Shown here: one piece after another, positions 48,578 through 61,000 of the stretch
Position numbering within the stretch: the stretch's first letter is position 1
How the letters are laid out: every line of letters begins with the position of its first letter
Origin: Diphasiastrum complanatum
Lineage: Eukaryota > Streptophyta > Lycopodiopsida > Lycopodiales > Lycopodiaceae
Assembly: GCA_029204225.1 (NCBI GenBank)
Contig: CM055107.1
Location: forward strand, 29,227,410-29,291,409
Direction: 5' to 3'
DNA: 64,000 nt
Translations under genes and position numbers: made by a program
Notes under the pieces: generated by a model
Told to the model about the DNA's origin: nothing
Database searches by the model: none
Seen by the model: only the letters and a program-made list of their open reading frames with translations

Positions 48578-51500
48578 ATGGCGAGCTTAGCCCATGCTTT
48601 AACTGCTGCCTCGTCTTCGCTCCTTTCCTTCGACTCACAGGTATGTCTGTATGTGCAATATACCATCTCTCGCATACTTTCATTACATAGGAGCAGATAA
48701 TCTATCGCCTGCCGATCCAGATTGATCAATTGTCAGTTATTATCAGGAAGGGATCAGGAATGATGCTTAGAGGGGTTCAAGATGCAGGAGCACCCCTAAT
48801 CCAAACCCTCCTTAAGCATGTCATGTATTCTGCTGAATTACTTTTGTAAGATCATAAGTTGATTTTTTATTTTGAGAGAACAATAATGGTAATGTGGCCT
48901 TGATGCAGGATACGTTTGTTAAAAGGGAAGTTTCATTTGTCAATGGTAAGTTTAGGACTAGGATAACAGCAGGCCTAGTATGCGGGCAGTCTTCGTTAGA
49001 AAGTTGGGGCTATAAGATGCAAAGGAGGCACTTGCTGGCAATTGATACATTGGTCTGTGCAAAGAGGCGAGAGGATATTTTTTCTTCTGATTGGGAACAA
49101 AGAACCAAAGTACATTAAATTTCTGAGCATTGGCACCCTTCTGTTATCTTATTCTAGTTTCGTGGTTTGCAAAAAGAATTTCCTTCTATGCGCAATTATG
49201 TATTTGGGAATGGATTTGTTAGTGACTTTTCCATGGGTTTAAACAGCCCATAAAATCATGATGGCGGTTTCAGGTGGTGGAAAGGTTACTAGAAAAGCCT
49301 TTCCCAAGTACCTCGATGATTAAGTCGAATTTAGTGCACGATGATTAGAATTCATTAACTCGTCCCCTTTTACAGCAACTTCGCCCGCAATCATTGAGGC
49401 CGAAATTTTTTTAGGCCACACATTTTAGCTCTTTATAAGCTTTGAAAATTGCTTTCTGGCTGCAATGTTGTTTTCTTTACTCGTAGTCTACCCCTATGAT
49501 CTTCAAAGGCTATAACAAAAAGGTTGGAAAAGAAGAAGATAGAACCCGAGTATATCTTGCCGAATAAGGCAGTCGCAACGTTCTCCCCATAAATTCCTGA
49601 TGGATGTCGATTTCTGTATGATTCAATACACTTTGAGAATGAATTAGGAAAAGGCCAGGCAAATCCTTTACTTTGCATGATGTTCTCTTGGTCGATGTTT
49701 CATGGGCTGATTTGAATCGGCCAATTCATTTAATTAGAACATGTTTGAATCGATTGGTGCTTGTTCGAACAGTCGAATCGTTTTAGTTCTTTTCTTGGTT
49801 TGGGTTTTGCAATTTGCCTTCTGTTTCAGCAAAAAGTAGGTGCTAATTAATGTTATTAGGCCCTAGGATGCAATTACATCTCTATCTTGATTCTAAGTTC
49901 TATTTGCATTTGCCATTGATGCTGACAGGTGTAGCCTATAATCGTATGTGTAATTTGTAAGTATGGGCAGTGGGACATTGCCTAGGATTTGGGTAGTTGG
50001 TACGTCTAAAATTGCTAGTAACTACTAACTACATTGACACTGGTGACTCAAGACTGGAGGACATGATAATGGACACTGCCATTGGATTGGAAAAAGACTG
50101 ACTCGGTAGATTCTAGAGTACTTCATGGCAAATCTATCACTATTTAGTTTTAACTTAGATTAAGTTACAAGCATAGAATCAATGAACCGTTAAAGCTTCA
50201 CCACGGTTCTGAGAACCGTACAGTGAACCGTACGGTTCTTTGTGAACCGCACTGAATAATTAATTAATTAATTTGTTTTTTGTCCCAGCCCCCAAAAATA
50301 GCCCAAAAAAATGTTAAAAAATGTTAAAAAAATGCCAATTTTTTTTCAGAAAAAGCAAATTCTCCCTACTTAGATTATTTACTTCAAATGATTTAATCTC
50401 CCAAATTGATAAGAGAGAGGGAGACAGAGAGAGAGAGGGACAAAAACTAGCTTTGAGGGGTTTTGGGGGGAAATTTAGGAAAATTAACTAATTAATTAAT
50501 TAATTATTCCTTCCATGGTTCCCAGAACCCACGAACCGTGGGTTCTATGGTTACAAGTAACTTATTGGAAAATGTAAATACTAAAATACTATGTTTTAAT
50601 GAGACTCAAGTTATGCTAACAAGAGGCCCTTGGCCAGTTACAATGCATTGGAGTTTAGGAGACTATAAAAAATAATTTTTTTAATTGCGTGCAACATGTC
50701 AACTTGTTCGAACATAGAAATTAGAATTTAGAACTTAGAGTAGGCCTAGTTGTAAATTCCCCTACCTAGAACGAAGTTAATACTACTTATTACTGATTAG
50801 TAACTGCTTAGCACAATGGAGAATGTACCATAGTTGCAGCGAATCGCAATTCCCTGCAAGAATCGTGATTTAAAAAAAAAACAGATTATATTAAATTTGG
50901 GCCTCCTCCTCGGGGGCAGAACCGCGCTACTAGAGGAGGAGGCAAATTCTTTTTTGATGAGCTACAGGCGTTGGATCTTCGCAAGTGGATAGTCGATAGG
51001 CATCTACTTGGCGATACGAAGGTGGTGTGAACGGGGATAGGGGGATCTGAGCTTCGTGGAGAGCGAAACGACCAATTTTCGATATTTGGTAAGTGTAGAC
51101 TTGATTTTTTGCAAGTGTTGACGTCGAGTTGTAGGCAACCAAATCGAGCGTAGTTTGGCTCTAGACCACCTTTCTTCATGCCCACGGTGCTTCCTACGAC
51201 ATCAGTTTCAGCCATTACGGCACGCCTAGCGAGATTTGAACACCACATTCCAAATGCTTGTGTATTTTTGCCATTTTCACAAAATGACTTGTGGGCAACC
51301 GATTCAGGTGATGTCTGAGCCTAGAATGCATTTCCACCTGCCTGCAGAGACTCCTGTGACCTCCGTTCCGCCCGCATCACAAATTTCAATTTCCATGCCC
51401 TAATTCCATGTTTTTTAGTGTTTAGGCGTGGAGCATCGTGCAAGCATTTGCCAGGGGCGTGCTTTAGGCCTACACTGCACTCCTTTACGCTTGCACGGAC

Positions 51501-54500
51501 TCCCACGCTAACGTCAGTCACCCGTTATCCCTCATACTGAAATAATTCTATCCCACGCCCTAATCTCATGTGTTTTTTTGCACTTGCTATGATGGGTGAA
51601 TTGGAATCATTGTGATGTATGCTATGATATTTTGAGCTCTATTTGAGCCCGGTAATGTTGTTCAATGCAATGCATTTTTTTTTACTGAACGTTTGCTTGC
51701 TTATTTTTGTTTGCGGGTTTGATCTCGTGTTGATACGATGCCAGTGTGGGGTCGAGGCCTTTGGGCCGAGGTTGAGCTTACCGACGGGGATGTGGCTACA
51801 CACCATGGCTCAGGGACTCGCAGATGGAGATGCTTGCATTGCGGTTGTCACTTCAAGGGATCACACACTAGGGTTAGGGCTCACTTGCTGCGGGTCAGAG
51901 GGCCAGATGGGCGGGCATTGGGCATATCTGATTGCCCCAGGATTTTTGATGAGGATATGCAGAGGTTGTCTAGTATATACGGGCCCGATGCTGCATCACA
52001 GGGTTCTAGACAGGGACAGGTAGCAGGAGCAGCTACAGGCAGGCAGGCAGGGCTCACAGGTAGGCAGGTATACAGTAGAGAGGGGTTAGGCCCAGACAAC
52101 AGACCCTTGATCGATGCGGGTGGCAGAGAGAGCAGCAGGCCCGGTGCACTTGACTTGCTGCCCAGTTCTTTTACGAGTGCCGCATTCCTTTTGCTGTTGC
52201 TGACACTTAGGTGTTCAGGGAGTTTTGCGCACAAATGGCGGCCGTGGATGCTACATGGACACCTCCCGGGCGAGAGGCACTGCGAGGCAGGTTGCTTTGT
52301 CAGGAGGAGGAGACCATCACGCGGGAGTTCAATTCCATTCGCTCAGCTTGGCAGGAGTAAGTACTTTGTCTTTATTATCTCTTTGCATGTGTTTAGGGTT
52401 TACTGGTGGCGCAATTTTTGCATGTGGCTAATGGGTGTTTTGTGGCAGGTATGGATGCACGATATTGAGTAATGGATGGACCGACGTTCGTCGACGATCC
52501 GTCATCAATATCTTGGTTTCTTGCTCGCTTGGCACAGTATTCCTACGTGGCGTGGATGGCAATCGAGGTGGTGGAGCCATTACAACCAACTTTATATGGG
52601 AGCATGTTAGAGATGTTATTGGTGACATCGGGGTGGAGCACGTGGTTCAGGTTGTCACAGCGCTTCGAACAGCAAGCAGATGGGCGAGATTATGATGAGG
52701 GAGCACCCCAACATTGTGTGGACACCCTATGCTGCACATTGCATAGACTTGCTCATCCATGACCTATGTGCGCTTCCATGGATCAGAGAGGTATAGTTTT
52801 TTCCATTTTCTATGCTTTCTTCCTTGTTGGGGTCCTTCTACCCATTTTCAAAGTGTTGCGCCTGGTAGACCGTGAGGGGTGCACTCTCGGTCTCATTTAC
52901 GAGTTCATGGACCTCATCGGCGAGGCAATTTTGACATCAGCCTTGGATGAGCACAGGTATGACTCTTCAGTGTCTAGTTTGTTGTTTCTCACTCAAGTTT
53001 GATGCGTTTCTTTTATGCTACGGTGCACTGATTATTGTAATTTGTCTGCTGCAGGAGGGACGATAGATATGGGAGGCCAGATGGGACTTCTTCCACCGAC
53101 CCATCCACGCCGTAGCCCACATGTTGCACCCCTTGTGGCGCTCTACCCGGGAGAGGGACGATCCAGAGCTGCACCGGGGATGAGTGCTAGTATACGGAGC
53201 GTGTATGGCCCGGGCCAGGTATGTGTGAAAAATCGTTTGGTAGCCGTGTTACTGCAGTAGTGTATTCATTGCTAGTGTGTGAATTCGAGGGGACTTGCAC
53301 ATGCCATGTTTTTTCTTCTGCCAACAGGCCTGATGCTGGCTAACATTGTATGCCAGTTGCTCACATTTGAGCGCTTCCAGTTTCCTTTAGATGGAGAGCA
53401 GAGTCGGCGGAGGGAGGATCAGCTGAGGCCCGTTACATGGTGGTGCATCCACGGGCGCAGCACAGGTGACTTGCGGTGATTGGCCGAGAGAGTCCTTGCA
53501 GGCGGTTGGTGTTTGTGAACACCAACGGCCGTATGTTGAGGCACACGTGAGGACGCGAGGCCAGATGCTCGAGGTGAGTCACATCATTACCCCTTGTTTC
53601 TTGCTATGCTTTGAGGAATTGAATTGCTTTCGAAATATGCAGTGAATTGCAAAATACCTGCCTGACAACAATGTATTGTTTTTGGTTGCAGGTGAACCTT
53701 GACACTTGCTTGGTGGATTCGGCAGCTGCTGCTCCTCGGGCACCACCCATGTAGGAGGAGACGGATGATGAGATCCATAGAGAGTTCTACAGACAAGCAC
53801 AGGCTGACGCACGGGCTTTATGGCGGCATAGGAGGACAGAGAGGCAGAGGGATAGGGCCGAAGAGGGAGATGATGAGGGCTCGGATGGTGGAGAGGAGCT
53901 CGGGGTTGACTATGAGGAGGAGGAGTGGATTGAGGGGGATACTGAGGAGGACGAGGAGATGGGGGCGGAGGCACATGGGGATGGCCTGGCTGACTTGCTG
54001 GTGGACTCTGATGTGGAGACGGAGGAGCCAATCATTCCTGCACGTAGGCCTAGAGGGAGACCTAGAGGTTCTAGGAGGGGGGGGGCTGAGTTCTCTTTTT
54101 GTAGACAGGAGTGGAGCATCATAGGCAGCCGTCGGCCAGTGGGTAGGGCCATCCTAGGGCGTAGGATCACAGCCACTTGACACACAGACATGACGGAGTA
54201 GAAACAGGGGTGGGGGCAGCCAGATGGGGGCCAGAGGAGGAGAAAGAGGTAGAGGTAGAGGTAGAGGCAGGGGGAGGGGGAGGATCAAGAGCCAGAGCAT
54301 GTAACAGAGCCAGGGCCACACCACGGTGTATGGTTCCCTCAAGTTCCGATTCATCTGCAGACCCTTGGGATCTGCAGTTAGACACAGATTTGGATGATGT
54401 TTCCTACCATGACTCTGATGAGTCTTAGTTGTATAGTTTTCATTACGTTCATGGAACATCATTGTACCCCATTTTGGTGCCATGTGGCCCGATATTATAT

Positions 54501-55010
54501 ATTATGATGATCTTATTCACAACAATGTCATGATTCAGTACTGTTCTTTGTGGTTTTAGTTCGGTAACTTCGGTTTATAGTTGAAAAATGTTTCAGTTAA
54601 GGTTCAGAATGATTCAACAGGGTTTTTGTTCAGCATGATTCAGCATGGTTTTCGTTCATTTTGTTGTGATCTGAGAGAGAGAATGTGGGCAATGATAGAC
54701 AAAAAGGGTTTTGTCTATCCTCATTGGTCCACGTTTGCCCTAAAATCTATTTGAAGGGCATTTGAAGTGCATTTGAAATGCTTGAAAATGACATGTGCAT
54801 TTAGGAATTTCTAGAGAGAACATGTGACTTTAGAAATTCATAGAAAGAGAAGTTTCTAGAAAGAGAGAAAGGTATAAAAGGGCAAGAGAGAAAAGGAGAG
54901 GGTTGCATCATGAGAAAGAGAGAGAGGCACTGTTTTTTTATATTCTAGGGTCCTTTTGGGGTTTTTTTAGGGTTTTTTTAGGTTTAAGAGGAAAAATAGC
55001 AATAATGTGA

Positions 55011-55073
<63 letters not shown>

Positions 55074-58000
55074 ATCCTACTATGAACACATTGGGGCATT
55101 CTCTTTTTTTTAGTAATTTTTTATATTGAATGTAGGTATAGCGTAAACCTGGGAATTAATGCACCTAAATTGGACCATCTGCACCTGAAACAGTCGACAA
55201 GCTACACAGTAATAATGCTCTTAATCAAAGCTTTCATTTGATACCCATATTGCCCAATTTTTTTTTAAAAAAAAACGATTTTGTACGATTCTGGTTTTTT
55301 TCCGAATCGTGATTTAGAATTGCACTCCTGACCGCGATTCTGAACTGCGATTCGGAATTGTAGTGCATCTATGCAATGTACATACATGTGAATGGTTTAT
55401 AAGAACTAGAGATCAATGAAATGGTAGCAACCAATACATACTACTCATTAACCCTAGAAAATGGAAGCCTACAAAATGAAATCTTATGCTTACTTTATCC
55501 TATGCTCTGATACTATGAAAATATATCAACAAAAGGATCCTAATGTAAATCAACAATGACAACTAAGTGATGGAGCCAACTAAATGATGGAGCTTGCACC
55601 TTACTAGCTTATCAATCCAAACTAGCATAAAAAAATGACACAAAAAATTATTTTGAGGCTACACTTGGCAAGAACTTTACTTGGCACCTTGATCTCGGTT
55701 TTGATGGTGAGAGCACCTTCTCAGACCTGTAGTGGATCCTTATAGCTTTCAAACAGGCTAGAATGCATGCAAGAAGTCTCCACCCAAAACATTGTAAATA
55801 GGAGTTCCAAAACTCAACCTTTATTCAAATCTTAGAAGCTCGTTCCGACCAAAATGGGAACGTTCTGACGGTTCCGTTCCGACCGTTCCGTTTGTTCCGG
55901 AACGTACTGGGTCGGAACGATTTAGTGTAGGTTAAAAAAAAAAGATTAAGGACCCTGCTGCCCCCCGCTTGTTTAGACGCTCACGGCTGAAAGCCGTTCA
56001 AGAGCATAAAAGGACTAAAACCAGTGGCAGAATGCTTCATACTATTGTATGCGAACTCAACCATTGGGAGATACTTTTCCCAATCTGATTGTCGCGTGGA
56101 AACATATGCGTGAAGCATATTTTCCATCGACTGGTTGACACATTCGGTCTGACCATCGGTTTCTGGGTGATCCGTAGACGATAGACTTAAGGTAGTTTCC
56201 AGTCTTTCAAAGACTGCCTGTCAGAACTTGCCAGTGAACTTGGAATCACGATCACTAACAATATCGTTCGGCAAACCATACAACATGAACAACTTTTCAA
56301 CGAAGAGTTGAGCAAGTTCAGAAGCTTTGACAATAGTTTTTGTTGGAATAAACTGCGCCATTTTGGTTAATCTGTCAACTACTACCCAAATAGCATCGTG
56401 ACCCTTCCCAGACTTGGGAAGTCCGACCACAAAATCCATGGAAATACTTTCCCATTTCTTGCTTGGAATTTCCAACGGATGCAACAGATCGGCTGCTTTG
56501 AGTCTTTCTGCTTTATTTGCTTGGCACTGTTCACACTTTTGAACATATGCCTCGACATGACCTTTCATTTTTGGCCAATAAAATTCTCTCTTAACAAGGT
56601 CAAGTGTGCTCTGTATACCAGGGTGTCCCACGCTATGGCTATCGTGGCACTCATGCAGGATTTGGTCCCTTATGTCCGCGATATCTGGCACACAAACTTT
56701 GCCTCTACAGAAAAGTAGACCATTCCGAATGGAATAGTCATCAAGTATCTTCTCTTCGCGAGATTTCTTGGAATCCTGCCTTCCAAGATTATTTATCAAA
56801 ATAGAGCTTCCTGCCAGGACTTCTTGCCAAATATGACTGAAAAACTCATCGGTTCGACAAAGATCTTGCAGAGAAGGATTGGAACTCAACAAAGCATAAC
56901 TGATTAACTTCTCCAATCTGGCTCAAAGCATCAGCGACACAATTCGACGTACCTCGACGGTACTTAATGTCGAATTCGAACTCCTGAATGAGTTCCGACC
57001 AACGGGCCTTACGACCCCTGAGGTCCGAGGCATCACAAATATACTTAAGAGACTCGTGATCTGTCATAGCCACGAATTTAGATCCGTACAAATAATGTCT
57101 CCAGATCTTTAATCCATGGATGACAGCAAAAAGTTCCTTCTCATAAGTAGAATATCTACTTTGAGCTGGGTCCAACTTCTTGCTCTCGAAAGCATCCTAG
57201 TAAAGGACTGCACCCACCGCATAGTCACTAGCATCCGTTTCCACCAGGAAAGATCCGCCAGGGTCCACTATGTGTAAGATAGGGGCTGTAGACACTAACA
57301 TCTAACCCTACCAATTTTGGGTCTAGATTCAATGTACCCAACTTATTCAAATTGAATCTACTCAAACTCGCATTCTATCTTTCCCACACTTTCAAAAAGT
57401 GTTTATTCAAATGAAATTTAGACTAATGAACTTTGAAAAGTCAACCTCTAAGTCTAAAACAAGTTTTGGCCTCAATATGCCAAATATGGAAATATTGCAA
57501 AATGTGATGAAACTAGTTGAATCTTTCACAGTGCCCACACTGCCGGGCTACGCATCCTGTTCAAAGCTTTGATTAATAAGTTCATCGGTCCAGACAACAG
57601 GTGGACTGATTTTCGAACGCCTTCCGGCCTTCTTCTTATTATCCTTTTTAGTTTTCCTTTTGGCTTTCTTCACTCCCTTAAGAAGATTCGTTAGAGGCAA
57701 TGCAATTAAGGCATAGTCTTTAATGAATTTATGGAAAAACCCTGTGAAGCCCAAAAAAGATTTTACTTCCTGAATGGTTTTCAGGATAGGCCAATCACGA
57801 ACTTTCTGGACCTTATTGTAGTCGATCTCAAGACCTCGATCGGAAACGATATGTCCCAAATACTTGAGTCTTGTTTGAAAAAACTCACATTTAGACTCCT
57901 TAGCATAAAGCTTTGCCTGCCTTAGATTATCTAAGATTGTACGCAAATGTGCCTCGTGCTCCTCAAGAGTCTTACTGTAAATCAGCATGTCATCTAAAAA

Positions 58001-61000
58001 TACCACGAGAAACTTCTCTAGATATGGACGAAGAATATCGTTCATCATCTGTTGGAAGGTTGCCGGGGCATTAGTTAGACCAAAGGGCAAAACTAAAAAT
58101 TCGTAATGGCCATACCTAGAACAAAAACCAGTTTTGGAAACATCCCCCTCGTGAATTCTAATTTGATGGTAACCCGACCTAAGGTCCAATTTGGTGAGAT
58201 ATTTAGCACCATTCAATCGGTCCATTAAGTCGTCCATCCGAGGTAAGGGATAACGGTTCTTAATTGTCATTTTGTTAAGCTTTTTGTAATCAACACAAAG
58301 ACGAATACCGCCGTCTTTCTTGCCGTTTAACAAAACAGGAGCTCCTCAAGGGGATTTACTAGGCCTTATATGGCCCTTACGTAACAACTCCTTAAGTTGG
58401 CTAACAACTTCATCTTCTTCCTTTGGGCTCATCCTGTAAGGAAAAAGCGATACAGGGGAGTTGTCGGAAAGAAGATCTATGTGATGGTCTACTCCCCGTG
58501 AGGGGAGAAGACCCTCAGGCAACTGCTCAGGGAATATATCATTATATTCTTTCCTAAGTCTCTTAAAGATTTTGCCTTCAGGCGAAGAATCTAAACATCA
58601 GAAAAAGACAATGCTTTAGGGAAAGACGATACATCAACATTGAAATTATGAGTACTAAAAGCATCCATGTATGATTCATTTTTCAGATAACATAAATAGG
58701 AATGATACTTAGAATCCAAAATACATTGATTAGCCTCATGAGCGCAACTGTTACAACTCCCTAAAATCTTCGACTGCCTTGAAGGTTCCGCACACCCCAT
58801 ACCAGTGACGACGCACCGTATCCGCCCATCCATAGGGTCACAACCGACCCACCCCCATGCACTGGAGCTATCGACATAATCATGCCCGGTCAAGCCTCCT
58901 ACGATAACTGGCGTCCCATACCACCAGCGCACTCGGCTCTCCCTAGCACGCATCTCCTGGCCTGGAGATACATCCTGACTCATGCACGTGCTCTCCATCC
59001 ACCAACTCCCGGGTAGACTAAGTGAATGGAAAGAGAGAAACCCCATCACTATATAGGCACAACACAGTGGGTCCCATCAAGCACGGTCTTGCCGGTGACT
59101 CGTGACCACCTAGGATGGTGACGCGTGGCACCCAAACATGTCGATAACGCCAGATCTGCATCATGCCCCTTGCGAGGCCGTCACTGAAGGGCGTACCGTT
59201 ATGGTACATAACAGCATGGCACATACAAACAGGCACCATCTCATTTCACCTGGCAGTGCGATATTTCTCAAAATATTCTGACATGGTTTTCCTCTTTTGG
59301 TCTATCATATATCACATACAACATAAGATGCATTTATAGTTCAGAGGTTAGCCCAACGGTCTCTTATTGATACGATGTCTGTGTTACAAACATAAGTACA
59401 TCACTATTGGCCAATGACTTGGTTGATTACAAGTAAAACTATTTTGCATAATCAATCTTTCTACAGTTTACAATTTTACAACTGATGATTGCATATACAC
59501 TTTGCCACTGAGGCAGGAATATTTTTGCATATAACAATACTCACAAGAACCAAGAGTGGGAGCGTGTTGCTTGTAGAACCCACGTAATGTTCTTATTACT
59601 TGTTCAGCAGCCTTGGATGCAATTCCTCCTCTGTCCAGATTGCAATTGTCTCCAGTTTTGGGTTCTTTTTTCTCGGCCTGTTGATTGGATTTCAGAAGTT
59701 TTTCAATTTTTAAGCTTGTTACATGAAAAAGGGACATTATTTGAAAGGTACTACACTTCATGAATTTGATTCACAGATTGTCATCTAAGACGCACAGTTT
59801 ATCCACTTAATGTTTCATGGGGATGCACATGTGCACATGCCCAGTTGTTGAAACAATTTCTGCAGCCAACTCATCTGAAGGTATCTGGGTAACCTGCCAC
59901 AGGCCGATGGAAGTATTGAAGATGACAATGCTCATACAGTGATGGACGACACAGGTTTGTTTTAATGGCTTATTTCAAGAGCTATATGAAAGGGACAGAT
60001 TGCCACCTTAGACCTTCTTACTGTAGTTTCTTGTATGAAGATTTATTATCAGCATGAGGCTTTACGATAGCGTTTAAAATATGTTACTTAAAATGCTCAG
60101 TGAAGCTATTTGTTCTTCAAGGAGGCTGATCAGTAATGGCATCTTTTACTTCATTCTTTGCTAAAATGTGCCTGAACATGTTCTCTTTGCTCAGATGGAG
60201 TTTTTCAAAGGTTGAAAGAGTTCTGGCAAAAAGGGACAGCCCAAAATGAAGAGTAATTGTCTTGTGAGACACAGCAGCCTTAACTTTACTGTATTGTGAC
60301 ATTCCCTTATTTGCTCTATTACCATGTTTCTGTAAGAAGAGCACCCTGAAGGGTACAGAGGCATCTTGCATCTTCAAAAGCTTCCACGTTTGAAGTAGAA
60401 AATTCTCATGAAGTAAAAAAGTAATTACTGAAGTGTTAATAATCATACCACCCTTGGAAGATTTTTGTAATCTGATGCAAGCAATCAATTGGTCCTAGTA
60501 TCCCAGTTTGTTAAAGGGGTAAAATGAGACTGTAATTTATCACACTTCTTTATGAGTGTCCCGTCCACCATGAGCAGATTCTCTAGGCTCACATGACAAG
60601 CCTAGAAGAAATCCCAATTCTGGTGACGGGTCTGAAACCTTACAATTGTCTGCTTTCCAGTTTTTCACTTCATGCTTGTTGTTCCTTTTACATGTCAAGA
60701 GTGCTTGCTGTAGTAAATTTTGAGTCGTATACTTATTACTACAAAAAGCCATGTAGCAATAGTAAGCAGTAATTTCATTACCATGTGAGTGATATAGGTT
60801 CCTCTTTTTCAAGATTGGCTATTTGAGTGGCTTTTTTGCAAAGCATATTTTTGAGTGGCTTTTTTGAAGAGTATTTTTGTTCTTATATCCTAAATTTATC
60901 CAGCAGGGTGATAATGAGACAAACTTGAAACGTCTCCTGGCTGCAGGTTCAAGAAGAAGTTGAAAAGATTTGGTCTAGCCGGGCTCTTGTCATATGGACT

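Larger units (their letters stand above)
50829..55373 (+). mobile_element. hAT transposon with terminal repeats (4545 bp)
   Basis: The left end CATAGTTGCA (50829-50838) and right end TGCATCTATG (55364-55373) are inverted repeats with one mismatch in ten. The flanking 8-bp sequences, GAATGTAC (50821-50828) and CAATGTAC (55374-55381), differ at one base and fit a hAT target duplication. Both ends have subterminal clusters of GAATCG/CGATTC and similar motifs. The interior holds a plus-strand BED/DUF659 transposase gene, now broken. It sits in the sense direction in the host gene intron. Confidence 0.82.

Noticed and set aside
53579-54031. 150-codon proline-rich minus-strand frame
   Set aside because: It is antisense to the acidic, Gly/Arg-rich tail of the hAT transposase; the proline richness is the complement of GGN/GAG codons.
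58749-59396. LTR of the gypsy element bounded by TGTTACA copies
   Set aside because: No second copy, no matching flanking duplication and no gag between it and RT; kept only as a hint.
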